This document shows, one piece after another, positions 33,580 to 41,121 of a DNA stretch of 64,000 nucleotides. Both the position numbers and the translations under genes were made by a program. Below the pieces are notes generated by a model. It did not search any database, had not been told where the DNA came from, and worked only from the letters and a program-made list of their open reading frames with translations. This DNA is from Pullichristensenella excrementipullorum (GTDB lineage Bacteria; Bacillota; Clostridia; Christensenellales; Aristaeellaceae): assembly GCA_018713365.1 (NCBI GenBank), contig DVOU01000020.1:124001-188000 (forward strand), in the 5' to 3' direction. How positions within the stretch are numbered: position 1 is the first letter of the stretch; every line of letters begins with the position of its first letter.

Positions 33580-34293
33580 TCAGAGATCGTCGGTGGGGCT
33601 TTGCGCGAGCAGCGCCTTGCGCGCCTTCCAGTCCGGCATGACCTGCGTCAGCAGCGCGTAGAAGCGCGGCGAATGGTTTGGACAGAGGAAGTGGCAGCAC
33701 TCGTGGGCCACCACGTATTCGATGCAGGCGGGCGGCACCTGTACGAGCTTTTTGTTGAGGATGATGACGCCCTGGCGCACAAGGCACGTGCCCCAGCGCG
33801 ATCTCATAAAGCGGGCGCGCAGCGCGGGCATGGGCACGCCCAGGGGCGCGAAGCGGGGACGGACGCGGCGCAGGGTTTCGGAAAAGACCGCCTGCGCCCG
33901 CTCGTCCACGAAGCGCCTGAGGGCGCGCGCGCGGGCCTTGGCGTCGTCCGCGCCGCGCACGCGCAGCAGCAGTTCCCCGCCCTCCACGACGGCGCCGGAA
34001 CGCGGGGCTTCCTCCACGCGCAGAAGCAGCGTTTGCCCAAGAAAGCAGAAGCGCTCGCCGCTTTGGAAGAGGCGGGGCGGCGGGGCGCTTTCCCGGCGGG
34101 CAAATTCCCGCTGCGCGGCGCGGATGAACGCCTCTTTTTTGCGCACGAAATCGTCCACCGACGCGGCGGGCACGCCGGGCGCGGCGGAGGCGTAGACGCT
34201 GCCATCGCGGCGGACGCGCAGGTTGATGTTGCGCACGCGCTTGCGCTCCAATTCGTAGCGCACTTCGCCGCCCGGGCAGGAAATGGCGCGCAT
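33580..34293 (-). CDS. YgjP/DUF45-family zinc metallopeptidase-like protein
   Basis: A 237-residue protein. The C-terminal half carries the family core: SRWGTC, GVIILNKKLVQVP, IEYVVAHECCHF (an HExxH zinc motif), PNHSPRFYALL and PDWKARK. The N-terminal part (VRYELERKRVRNINLRVRRDG) is the usual beta-rich start. Relatives are of the SprT/WLM-like metalloprotease fold, with unknown targets. ATG at 34291-34293 was chosen because it follows the SDR stop by 19 bp and gives the common N-terminus; an ATG at 34354-34356 would overlap the SDR gene. Confidence 0.88.
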   Translation of the reverse strand: MRAISCPGGEVRYELERKRVRNINLRVRRDGSVYASAAPGVPAASVDDFVRKKEAFIRAAQREFARRESAPPPRLFQSGERFCFLGQTLLLRVEEAPRSGAVVEGGELLLRVRGADDAKARARALRRFVDERAQAVFSETLRRVRPRFAPLGVPMPALRARFMRSRWGTCLVRQGVIILNKKLVQVPPACIEYVVAHECCHFLCPNHSPRFYALLTQVMPDWKARKALLAQSPTDDL

Positions 34294-34312
34294 CGAGCGC
34301 GAACCAAGCCTG

Positions 34313-35029
34313 TCAGCCACGCGGAGCGTCCTCCAGCGACCAGCCCCAGTCGCCATGGTAGATCATCTGCCGGGTCATGCCGCCGTCGATGCAGATATTC
34401 TCGCCGGTGATGAAGCCGGCCTTGTCCGAGCAGAGGTAGAGCGCCATGTTGGCGATGTCGAGCGGGTCGCCGACGCGGCCGGCGGGCTGCTGGAGGGCGT
34501 CCGGCCCCGTGTAGCGGCGGAAGGAGGTGTCGATCCAGCCGGGCGAGATGGAGTTGACGCGCACCTTGCCCGCCAGACTCACGGCCAGCGCGTGCGTGAG
34601 CGCGGCGATGCCGCCCTTGGCGGCGGTGTAGCTCTCCGTCTGCGGCTGGCTCATGCGGTCGCGCGAGGAGGAGATGTTGACGATGGCCGCGCCGGGCGCG
34701 AAGTGGGGCAGAAACAGCTTCGTCAGGTAGAACGGGGCGCTGACGCCCACGCGCAGAGCGTAGTTGAACTCCTCCCAGGTGCATTCGTCGATGCCGCGCA
34801 TGGGCGGCAGGGCGTTGTTGATGAGAAAGTCCACATGGCCGCATTCGGCGATCACCGTTTCGGCGAAGCGGCGCAGCGTGGTCTCGTCGGCAACATCGCC
34901 GGTAAAGCCCGCGCCGGGCTGTTTGTCGATGACGCAGACGCGCACGCCGTTTTTGCGGAACTCCCCGGCGATGCACCTGCCGATGCCCTGCGCGCCGCCG
35001 GTGACGACGGCTACCTTATCCTGAAACAT
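34313..35029 (-). CDS. Short-chain dehydrogenase/reductase
   Basis: A 238-residue NAD(P)-dependent oxidoreductase. The cofactor motif is VVTGGAQGIGR (residues 8-18), the INNALPP stretch replaces NNAG, and the catalytic residues are the Ser in NISSSRDR and YTAAKGG (Tyr and Lys). PGWIDTSFR and DIANMALYLCSDKAGFITGENICIDGG are the usual C-terminal blocks. GGAGGGAAGCGC precedes the ATG. The substrate is unknown. It heads a two-gene minus-strand unit with the metallopeptidase. Confidence 0.92.
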   Translation of the reverse strand: MFQDKVAVVTGGAQGIGRCIAGEFRKNGVRVCVIDKQPGAGFTGDVADETTLRRFAETVIAECGHVDFLINNALPPMRGIDECTWEEFNYALRVGVSAPFYLTKLFLPHFAPGAAIVNISSSRDRMSQPQTESYTAAKGGIAALTHALAVSLAGKVRVNSISPGWIDTSFRRYTGPDALQQPAGRVGDPLDIANMALYLCSDKAGFITGENICIDGGMTRQMIYHGDWGWSLEDAPRG

Positions 35030-35104
35030 GCGCTTCCCTCCATGGGCGTTTTTTGCCATATTCCCCCTCCCCCACCCGCTTTCCTGCCGGATGCGGGAAA
35101 AAAC

Positions 35105-35133
35105 TTGACGGGCGGGGAGAAAGGGGCTATGAT
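35105..35133 (+). promoter_or_regulatory. Promoter upstream of the small orphan gene
   Basis: TTGACG (35105-35110), 17 bp and TATGAT (35128-35133) on the plus strand, about 50 bp before the start of the small gene at 35184. It supports expression of that gene. Confidence 0.65.
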
Positions 35134-35183
35134 GGGAGCAGCTCAGGCGCATAGCCGGCGCGAAAACGGCTGATTTTGCCATA

Positions 35184-35570
35184 ATGAACGCTATGTTCCT
35201 TCTTGCGGACCCTCCATTGGAGGGCTTTTCTCCCGACGACGCCCTGCGCTGGCTGGAAGCGGGCGTGGCGGATGATGCGCTGGCGGAGGCGTACGCGCTT
35301 GTCAGCGACCATGTCGCAGACCTGTTGTGGTCGCTGGGAGCGCACGACCCCTGGGCCGGGGAAGCCATTGGTCGCTGGAGCGAGGTCGAAACGGCGCTGA
35401 TCGCGCGCATCCGCGCGCGGCTCATCGACGAGGGCGTGGAGCCGACCGAGGGCAGGGGCACGCGCGCCCTCGCCCGACCTTTCATGCGCCGTTTTGGCTA
35501 TGAGGACGTGGGCGGAGTGTGGCGTTTGCAGGAAGAAAGCGCTTCACATCCGCAAAGCGCGGACGGTTGA
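35184..35570 (+). CDS. Small hypothetical protein, 128 residues
   Basis: I do not recognise this protein. It looks real because of the promoter just upstream, a coherent helical sequence (PDDALRWLEAGVADDALAEA, HVADLLWSLGAHDPWAGEAI) and a sensible end. It is acidic, without a signal peptide or membrane segment. No clear ribosome-binding site precedes the ATG at 35184; an ATG three codons later is an alternative. It is divergent from the SDR gene and has no plus-strand partner. Confidence 0.55.
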   Translation: MNAMFLLADPPLEGFSPDDALRWLEAGVADDALAEAYALVSDHVADLLWSLGAHDPWAGEAIGRWSEVETALIARIRARLIDEGVEPTEGRGTRALARPFMRRFGYEDVGGVWRLQEESASHPQSADG

Positions 35571-35899
35571 ACGCGGGGTGCCCTGCCCGCCACGAACTGC
35601 GGTTCTGCAAGTGCATGCGGATGTACTGTTTGGAAGATAGCCGCAAGCGGCTGGCTGTGTATCAGCGTCGATTCAACGACCACATTATGACCTGTATCGG
35701 GGAATCATGCAGCAGACAAGGCCATCCGGCTCATTGCGCCGGACGACCAAAGTCCATTATGTTTTCCTTACCACAGTCAAGGTCGGGTAGTATTCGCTTT
35801 GCAAATCTCTGCCCTTCCCCTGACTGTTCTCGCTCGCCTCCGTGTTGCCTAAGTTTGACGCCCGTACAGCTTCGTGGAGGCTGCTTTTTCGTTGTGCGC
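35571..35899. other. Gene-poor stretch
   Basis: About 330 bp without a convincing gene on either strand; open frames here have no ribosome-binding site and no protein-like pattern. Base composition is more AT-rich than the surroundings. It leads into the promoter-hairpin-CRISPR-like repeat cluster, and may be the remains of a decayed mobile or CRISPR-Cas locus; I could not identify any Cas protein remnant in six frames. Confidence 0.5.
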
Positions 35900-35928
35900 T
35901 TGATTTTCGCGCCGCATTTCGGTATGAT
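35900..35928 (+). promoter_or_regulatory. Promoter upstream of the solitary CRISPR-like repeat
   Basis: TTGATT (35900-35905), 17 bp and TATGAT (35923-35928) on the plus strand. Transcription from it would run through a hairpin at 35978-36018 and then through the repeat at 36030-36061. It could be a CRISPR leader promoter or drive a small RNA. Confidence 0.6.
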
Positions 35929-35977
35929 GTAAGAGTGGGGGGAAGGCAGGAAACCACTGTCTCCCGCTTTCAGGGTC

Positions 35978-36025
35978 AGGCGCTCAGGTCACTTTTTCGA
36001 GAGCGGACCTAAGCGCCTTTTGCTT
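35978..36025 (+). terminator. Terminator-like hairpin just before the CRISPR-like repeat
   Basis: AGGCGCTCAGGTC (35978-35990) pairs with GACCTAAGCGCCT (36006-36018), twelve of thirteen pairs, followed by TTTTGCTTT. With the promoter at 35900 it would define a transcript of about 90 bases. Confidence 0.6.
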
Positions 36026-36029
36026 TATG

Positions 36030-36061
36030 GTTCGCCCTCATACGAGGGCGGGAGTTGAAAT
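36030..36061 (+). CRISPR. Solitary type I-C-like CRISPR repeat (single copy)
   Basis: A 32-base unit beginning GTTCGCCC and ending GTTGAAAT. It has a perfect 7-bp stem (CGCCCTC with GAGGGCG) around the loop ATAC, and a 3' part (GGGAGTTGAAAT) resembling the 5' handle of type I-C crRNAs (GTGGATTGAAAC/T). Length, stem position and the TTGAAA(T) end all fit type I-C repeats. Only one copy is visible and no cas gene is in the window, so this is a relic or an orphan repeat and not an active array. Confidence 0.5.
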
Positions 36062-36309
36062 TTGTGAAGATATGCGGCGTCAGGGCTGCGTACCTTCTCG
36101 CTGCGGGGTGTAATTGCGCGTCGTAGAGCGTCTTGCGTTTTTTCTTCTGGTTGTATCCTTTATTTGCTGTTGCTGGTTCCGCTGCTTTTGCCTCTCGTAT
36201 TGCTTATGTTTTGGCCGCCGACAGGGAGCTGTCGGTGGCTTGCTTGTGTGGGGGCTGAGCCTCGCGCGTGGTCGTATGGGGCGTTCCCTGTGATATGGCG
36301 GCGCGTGGG
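36062..36309. other. Gene-free stretch after the CRISPR-like repeat
   Basis: No gene on either strand. It contains a T-rich segment (36134-36200) and a hairpin at 36214-36239 (GCCGCCGACAG with CTGTCGGTGGC, one mismatch). No second copy of the CRISPR-like repeat was found by eye. Confidence 0.5.
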
Positions 36310-37590
36310 TCAGAAGTTTTCGGGGTAGAAGACGATGTTCGCCTCTTCCAGCCAGCTTTCGACGGTGGCGTTGTAATCGTCGGAAAGCAGTTCTTCCTCG
36401 GCGATGGCGCGCATCTCCGCGTCGGCAAGGAAGGTCTCGAAGGGGATGGGGCCGGGGGTAACGTCGCCTTCGTAGCGGAGGATGTAGACGCCCTCGGCGC
36501 TCTCGATGGGCTCCGAGGTGTCGCCCGGGGCGGCCAGCGCCATGGCCGCAGAGACGAAGTCCGGGTCGAGAAGCTGCGAGCCGACGCCGACGTAGTAGCC
36601 GTCCTCGCGGCCCACGCCGCCTTCGACCAGGTAGGGGTCGGCCCCGTAGGCGTCGATGAGGGCGTTGAAGTCCTCGCCGGCGTCGATGCGGCCCTGCACT
36701 TCGGCGACGGTATCGTCCAGGGAGCGGTAGATGGCCTCCATCTCCGAAAGCGCGGCGGCAATGGTCGCCTCGTCGCCGCCCAGCTCCAGCTGCGCGGTCA
36801 GTTCGCGCATGCGCGCGGCGTTTTCATCGCTGAAGGGAATGAGTATGCGCTTGACGCGGCGGTAGCCCTGCGGGTTCCAGAACACGGCCGCGCCGCCGAG
36901 GCGGTCGCTCTCGTAGCTCTGCGGGTCGGCGGTGTAGGCCATTTCCGCGTTGGCGATGGCCTGATCGTAGTAGGCGCGCAGGTCCTCGTCGGTGATCTGC
37001 ACATCGGCGGTGACGGCGGCAAAGAGGCGGTCGCGCCAGCCCTGAGAGGTCAGGCTCTCGGTGATGCTCTCCAGCGTGGTGCCCTCGCCGGCGAGAAACT
37101 CCAGCACGGCGGCGCGGTTCTCCTCGTCGGTCTTGTTCGGGTCTGCCTGATAGGCGAGGTAGTAGTCCACCATCTCGTCGAGGCTGGCCTGCGCGCGCGC
37201 GTCGATCTGCGCCGCTTCCTCCGCGCTCGGCTCGTAGACGCCCAATTCCCGCGCCTTTTGGATGAGGATGGCGTCCTCGGTGAGGTTGCTGAGTACCTCG
37301 TTTTTGATGGTGTCCTCGTGGTCGTCCGGGTCCATGCCCAACTGTTCGTAGTAATAGGCGAGATAATCGTACTCGGCCTTGGCCTCGCTGACGGTGATGA
37401 CGCCGCCGTCAAAGCGCGCGGCCAGCAGGCGGGCGCTCTCCTCCTGCGACAGAAGTTCCCGCAGTTCGGCGTTCTCCGCCTCCAGTTCGGCGACGCGCGC
37501 CTCCAGTTCGGCGATCCGCTCCTCCTCCGCCAGCGCCGGGGCGCAGAGAAGCGCCAGCGCCAGCAGCGCCGCCAGCAGTTTTTTTCGCAT
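36310..37590 (-). CDS. Exported PrsA/SurA-like peptidyl-prolyl isomerase-type foldase
   Basis: A 426-residue secreted protein. A signal peptide (LLAALLALALLCAPALA/EEE, no lipobox) is followed by a short coiled coil (IAELEARVAELEAENAELREL), a helical SurA-N-like region (about 50-190) and a parvulin-like region in which RVKRILIPF and SAEGVYILRYEGD are the recognisable edges. Such proteins help fold secreted proteins outside the membrane. Many parvulin active-site residues are not obvious, so it may be a chaperone only. The second ATG (37590), seven bases from GGGAGG, was chosen over 37596. Confidence 0.82.
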   Translation of the reverse strand: MRKKLLAALLALALLCAPALAEEERIAELEARVAELEAENAELRELLSQEESARLLAARFDGGVITVSEAKAEYDYLAYYYEQLGMDPDDHEDTIKNEVLSNLTEDAILIQKARELGVYEPSAEEAAQIDARAQASLDEMVDYYLAYQADPNKTDEENRAAVLEFLAGEGTTLESITESLTSQGWRDRLFAAVTADVQITDEDLRAYYDQAIANAEMAYTADPQSYESDRLGGAAVFWNPQGYRRVKRILIPFSDENAARMRELTAQLELGGDEATIAAALSEMEAIYRSLDDTVAEVQGRIDAGEDFNALIDAYGADPYLVEGGVGREDGYYVGVGSQLLDPDFVSAAMALAAPGDTSEPIESAEGVYILRYEGDVTPGPIPFETFLADAEMRAIAEEELLSDDYNATVESWLEEANIVFYPENF

Positions 37591-37619
37591 GGTCATCCCT
37601 CCCGTGGGCTGTTTTTTGC

Positions 37620-37628
37620 ATTATACCA
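37620..37628 (-). promoter_or_regulatory. Extended -10 promoter of the foldase gene
   Basis: TGGTATAAT on the minus strand is an extended -10 element 30 bp before the start codon. No good -35 lies upstream, which is usual for extended -10 promoters. Confidence 0.55.
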
Positions 37629-37688
37629 CAAGCCGGCGCGCCCATGCGGCTTTGCCATCAAAACGTCCAGTTTTTATCCCACTACGGG

Positions 37689-38540
37689 TCACTTTTGCAG
37701 CTCCTTGAAGCCCTCGCCGAGGGCCTCGTGGACGTTCTGGACGATGACGAAGGCGCGCGGATCCACGGAATAGACGATGGAACGCAGGCGCACGGCCTCC
37801 AGACGGCTGACCACGCACAAAAGCATGGTGCGGCCCTCGCCGCTGTACATGCCCTTGGCCTCGATGGCGGTGACGCCGCGATCCAGCTCCTTGAGGATGC
37901 GGTCGGCCATCTTTTCGCCATGGTTGGTGATGATGATGTGCGAACGCGCCAGGCCCGGGCCTTCCAGCACCTGGTCGATGACCACGTTCATGACAAAGAC
38001 GCTGATGAGGGCGTACATGGCCGCCGAGGCGTCGAAGACAAAGCCCGAGGCGATGACCACGGTGGCGTCCGTGGCAAAGAGGCAGACGCTGACCTTCAGC
38101 GCCGGGACGTGGCGATGCACGATGGACGCCAGCATGTCCGAGCCGCCGGTAGTGGCGTGGCCGCGCAGCACCAGCCCGAAGCCCGCGCCGCACAGCACGC
38201 CGCCGAAGACGGCGGAGAGCAGCACATCGTCGGTCATGGCCGGTACGGGCAGATAGTCCAGCATCAGCGAAAGGGCCACCGAGGAAATAAGCGAGCGCAG
38301 CCCGAAGCCCAGCCCCATCGAGCGCAGAGAGACGAGAAACAGCGGCACGTTGAGCAGCAGATTGACAAGACCTACGCCCACCGCGGGGACGAGGTGGTTG
38401 ACGATCTGGCCGATGCCGGTGAAGCCGCCGGGAGCGACGTTGTTGGGGATGAGATAGAGGCGATAGCCGAGCGTGGCCAAAATAAGCCCCGCGGCGATGA
38501 GCAGGATGTTGAACAGTTCGTCGCGCACGCTGCGCTTCAT
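37689..38540 (-). CDS. YitT-family membrane protein (DUF161 and DUF2179)
   Basis: A 283-residue protein with about five or six membrane segments in the first 200 residues (NILLIAAGLILATLGYRLYL, GVGLVNLLLNVPLFLVSL, and the GGVLCGAGFGLVLRGHATTGG block that typifies the family) and a cytoplasmic C-terminal DUF2179 domain (GVTAIEAKGMYSGEGRTMLL, IVYSVDPRAFVIVQNVHEALG). Transport function is suspected but not established for the family. AAGGAGGGCCATCGT precedes the ATG. Confidence 0.92.
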   Translation of the reverse strand: MKRSVRDELFNILLIAAGLILATLGYRLYLIPNNVAPGGFTGIGQIVNHLVPAVGVGLVNLLLNVPLFLVSLRSMGLGFGLRSLISSVALSLMLDYLPVPAMTDDVLLSAVFGGVLCGAGFGLVLRGHATTGGSDMLASIVHRHVPALKVSVCLFATDATVVIASGFVFDASAAMYALISVFVMNVVIDQVLEGPGLARSHIIITNHGEKMADRILKELDRGVTAIEAKGMYSGEGRTMLLCVVSRLEAVRLRSIVYSVDPRAFVIVQNVHEALGEGFKELQK

Positions 38541-38672
38541 ACGATGGCCCTCCTTAAAGACAGTATATCCATTGTGGGCGCGGACCGGCGCGCGGCGGGC
38601 GGCATAGTATGGCCATGACCGGCAACGGTCCCGCGACTTTGCGACGCCCCGCGTCCAGAAAGGATGTTTCCC

Positions 38673-38963
38673 ATGTATCTCAGACCGCCCTTTTGCCCGG
38701 GCGAGCGCGCGCCGGACGCCCCGATGGTACGTATGCCCCTGTTCGCCGACCGGCCCTGCGGGCGCAGGCCGCCCAAGGGCTGCAAGCCGCCCCGGCCCTG
38801 CGGCTGTCCGCCGCCCCCGCCGCCCTGCCCGCCCTGTGCGCCGCACGGCATCCCCGCCGCGCCGCCGGTGTGCGTGGTCAATCCCTTCGACCCCTGCGAG
38901 CGGGCCACAGTGCTGCTCTCCATCGACGAATGCGGCAATCTCATCGTCTGCGTAAAGCGCTGA
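38673..38963 (+). CDS. Small Pro/Cys-rich hypothetical protein
   Basis: A 96-residue protein with a proline/cysteine-rich centre (CGCPPPPPPCPPCAP) between a basic N-terminal part and a folded-looking tail (RATVLLSIDECGNLIVCVKR). About nine cysteines suggest metal binding or disulfides. There is no signal peptide, so a spore-coat or cytoplasmic metal-binding role is possible but unproven. The ATG at 38673 follows AAGGAT by eight bases; an ATG at 38664 overlaps that site. Confidence 0.6.
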   Translation: MYLRPPFCPGERAPDAPMVRMPLFADRPCGRRPPKGCKPPRPCGCPPPPPPCPPCAPHGIPAAPPVCVVNPFDPCERATVLLSIDECGNLIVCVKR

Positions 38964-39067
38964 CGGCGCATAAAACGCCCCTCCGCGGAGCAAACTGACA
39001 CTGCAAGCGCCCGGAACGCCTTCCGGGCCATCCGCGCCGGAGAACTCTTTGCGAAGGGGTGTTTTGG

Positions 39068-39220
39068 GTGTCGATGATGGAATGCGCCATGTGCCACCGC
39101 GCGGCGGACGCGCGCTCTTTGCGCGGCTGCCCGATGTGCGGAGCGATGCTCTGCGACGATTGCGCGGAGCGCGAACAGGGCCTGTGCGCCGACTGCGCCG
39201 CCGCCGGGCGCGAGGAATGA
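39068..39220 (+). CDS. Tiny double zinc-knuckle protein
   Basis: A protein of 48-50 residues with four CxxC pairs (CAMC, CPMC, CDDC, CADC), which fits one or two zinc sites, as in B-box or RING-like treble-clef minis. The GTG start at 39068 has AAGGGG eight bases upstream; ATGs at 39074 and 39077 are alternatives. A clear terminator follows, supporting a real gene. Function unknown. Confidence 0.65.
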   Translation: MSMMECAMCHRAADARSLRGCPMCGAMLCDDCAEREQGLCADCAAAGREE

Positions 39221-39233
39221 GCGCCTGTCCCTT

Positions 39234-39265
39234 CCCCGCGAAGCGCGCCTTCGCGGGGCGTTTTT
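39234..39265 (+). terminator. Terminator after the zinc-knuckle gene
   Basis: CCCCGCGAAG and CTTCGCGGGG form a perfect 10-bp stem with a five-base loop, followed by CGTTTTT. The T-run reaches the stop codon of the converging dnaB gene. Confidence 0.85.
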
Positions 39266-40628
39266 ACGCCTGCGCGGGCGCCGCGGCCTCGCGCGCGCGG
39301 GGGGACAGATCCATAAACCAGGTGTATTCGCCCTTCCAGCCGAGCTTCACCGTGCCCAGAGCGCCGTTGCGCTGCTTGGCGATGATGATCTCGGCGATGT
39401 TCTTTTCCGCCGTTTCCGGCTCGTAGTAGTCCTCACGATGGATGAACATCACCACGTCCGCATCCTGCTCGATGGCGCCGGATTCGCGGATGTCGGAGAG
39501 CATGGGGCGATGGTTGGCGCGGCCCGTGGGCGCGCGGGAGAGCTGGGAAAGGGCGATGACCGGCACGCCCAGTTCCGTGGCCAGGCCCTTGAGCGAGCGG
39601 GAGATGGCCGAGACTTCCTCCTGCCGGCTGCCAAAGCGGCCGGAGGCGGTCATCAGCTGGATGTAGTCAATCATGATGAGGTCCAGCCCCTGCTCCAGTT
39701 GCAGGCGCCGCGCCTTGGAGCGCACCTCGGCCACGGTGACGCCGGAGGAGGCGTCCACGAACATGCCGCTGGGACCGATGGCGATCATCGCCTCGGAGAG
39801 CTTGCCCCACTCTTCATCCGATATTTGCCCGCGGCGCACGCGCTGCATATCCACCTTGGCTTCGGTGCAGAGCATGCGCATGGCAAGCTGTTCGGCGGGC
39901 ATTTCCAGAGAGAACACCGCCGCCTTCTTGCCCGCGCGGATGGCGGCGTTTTCAACGATGTTCATGCCAAAGCTGGTCTTGCCCATGGAGGGGCGGGCGG
40001 CGATGAGTACCAGTTCGCCCGCGTGCAGTCCGGTGAGCATGTCGTCCAGTTCCGAATAGCCGGTGGGCACGCCCTCGATGCGGCCATGGTTTTTGACCAG
40101 TTCCTCGATCTTCTCAAAGGTATTGAGAAGGATGGGCTGGATGGGCTTGAGCTGCTCGCCGCCCTTGCGCATGGCGATGTCGTAGATGGCGCGCTCGGCG
40201 TTTTCCAGTATATCGCGCGTCTCCCGCTCGCCCTCGTAGCTCATGTTGACGATCTCCTCGGCGGCGCGGATGAGCTTGCGCAGCGTCGAGCGTTCATCGA
40301 CGATCCTGATGTAGGCGCGCACATTGCTGGCGGAGGGCACGGCGTTGACCAGTTCGATGAGGTACTGCGCGCCGCCCACCGCCTCCAGTTTGCCGCGGCT
40401 GGACAGCTCGGCGTCCAGCGTCACCAAATCGAGGGCTCGCCCCGTTTCGGAGAGCGCGCGCATGGCGGAATAGACCTCGCGGTTGGCGGGGTCGTAAAAA
40501 TCATCCTCCGTGAGCGATTCGAGGACCAGCAGCGCCGCCTCGTTGGAGCGCAACATCGCCCCCAGCACCGAGCGCTCGGACTCGGGATGGTTGGGCATTG
40601 CGCGCGCTTCCCGCGCAAGCGATTCCAT
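39264..40628 (-). CDS. dnaB: Replicative DNA helicase
   Basis: A 454-residue hexameric 5'-3' helicase that unwinds the replication fork. The N-terminal domain begins PNHPESERSVLGAML; the RecA-like core has Walker A ARPSMGKTSFG (about residue 210), Walker B LDLIMIDYIQLM and the C-terminal DADVVMFIHREDYY and SQLSRAPTGRANHRP blocks. Length is normal and no intein is present. The start follows the bL9 stop by one base. It belongs to the conserved bL9-DnaB pair. Confidence 0.96.
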   Translation of the reverse strand: MESLAREARAMPNHPESERSVLGAMLRSNEAALLVLESLTEDDFYDPANREVYSAMRALSETGRALDLVTLDAELSSRGKLEAVGGAQYLIELVNAVPSASNVRAYIRIVDERSTLRKLIRAAEEIVNMSYEGERETRDILENAERAIYDIAMRKGGEQLKPIQPILLNTFEKIEELVKNHGRIEGVPTGYSELDDMLTGLHAGELVLIAARPSMGKTSFGMNIVENAAIRAGKKAAVFSLEMPAEQLAMRMLCTEAKVDMQRVRRGQISDEEWGKLSEAMIAIGPSGMFVDASSGVTVAEVRSKARRLQLEQGLDLIMIDYIQLMTASGRFGSRQEEVSAISRSLKGLATELGVPVIALSQLSRAPTGRANHRPMLSDIRESGAIEQDADVVMFIHREDYYEPETAEKNIAEIIIAKQRNGALGTVKLGWKGEYTWFMDLSPRAREAAAPAQA

Positions 40629-40629
40629 G

Positions 40630-41082
40630 TTACTTGCTTTCCACGGTGACGTTGATGAGCATGCGCGTGCTTACGCCGGCGGTGAGGCGCACGGTGCAAA
40701 GCACCTGACCGGCGGACTTGATCGGCTCCTCCGGCTCGATGCGGCGCTTGTCCACTTCCACGCCGTACTGCTCCTTGAGCGCCTGCGCCAGCTGCTCGTT
40801 GGTGACGGTGCCGTAGAGCTTGCCGCCCTCGCCGCCGCGCGCCTTGATCTGGATGACCTTGCCCTTGAGGGCGCGGGACTTTTCCTCGGCCTCGGCAAGG
40901 CGCACGGCCTCGCGGTGCTTTTCGGCGCTGCGGGCGCGCTCCACGGCGTTGAGCGCCTCGCTGGTGGCCTCGCGGGCCAGCTTGCGCGGCAGGAGGAAGT
41001 TGCGCGCGTAGCCGTCGGAAACTTCCACGATCTGGTCCTTCTTGCCGGAGCCCTTGACATCCTGAAGCAGGATCACCTTCAT
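40630..41082 (-). CDS. rplI: Ribosomal protein bL9
   Basis: A 150-residue large-subunit protein. The N-terminal domain starts MKVILLQDVKGSGKKDQIVEV with DGYARNFLLPRKLA, followed by the long connecting helix and the C-terminal domain (TVTNEQLAQALKEQYGVEVDKRRIE). GGAGG is ten bases before the ATG. It is directly followed by dnaB, the usual Firmicutes order. Confidence 0.97.
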   Translation of the reverse strand: MKVILLQDVKGSGKKDQIVEVSDGYARNFLLPRKLAREATSEALNAVERARSAEKHREAVRLAEAEEKSRALKGKVIQIKARGGEGGKLYGTVTNEQLAQALKEQYGVEVDKRRIEPEEPIKSAGQVLCTVRLTAGVSTRMLINVTVESK

Positions 41083-41121
41083 AAATGTATGACCTCCCTC
41101 TCGGTCTCCCGCGGCGGGCGT

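Noticed and set aside
31514..33787. Long minus-strand frame opposite the second exporter subunit
   Set aside because: Same cause: antisense of an ABC exporter gene, with no ribosome-binding site and no recognisable domain.
35571..35899. Possible cas2 or cas1 remnant next to the solitary CRISPR-like repeat
   Set aside because: I read all frames by eye and found no Cas2 or Cas1 motif, even allowing frameshifts.
35930..36025. SRP RNA or 6S RNA in the short transcript before the repeat
   Set aside because: The conserved SRP apical motif (GGAAGCAGCC or similar) is absent, and the transcript is too short for 6S RNA.
36062..36130. A second, degenerate CRISPR repeat after the first
   Set aside because: GCGGGGTGTAATT at 36102-36114 faintly resembles the repeat end, but the implied spacer would be much too short and the stem is absent.
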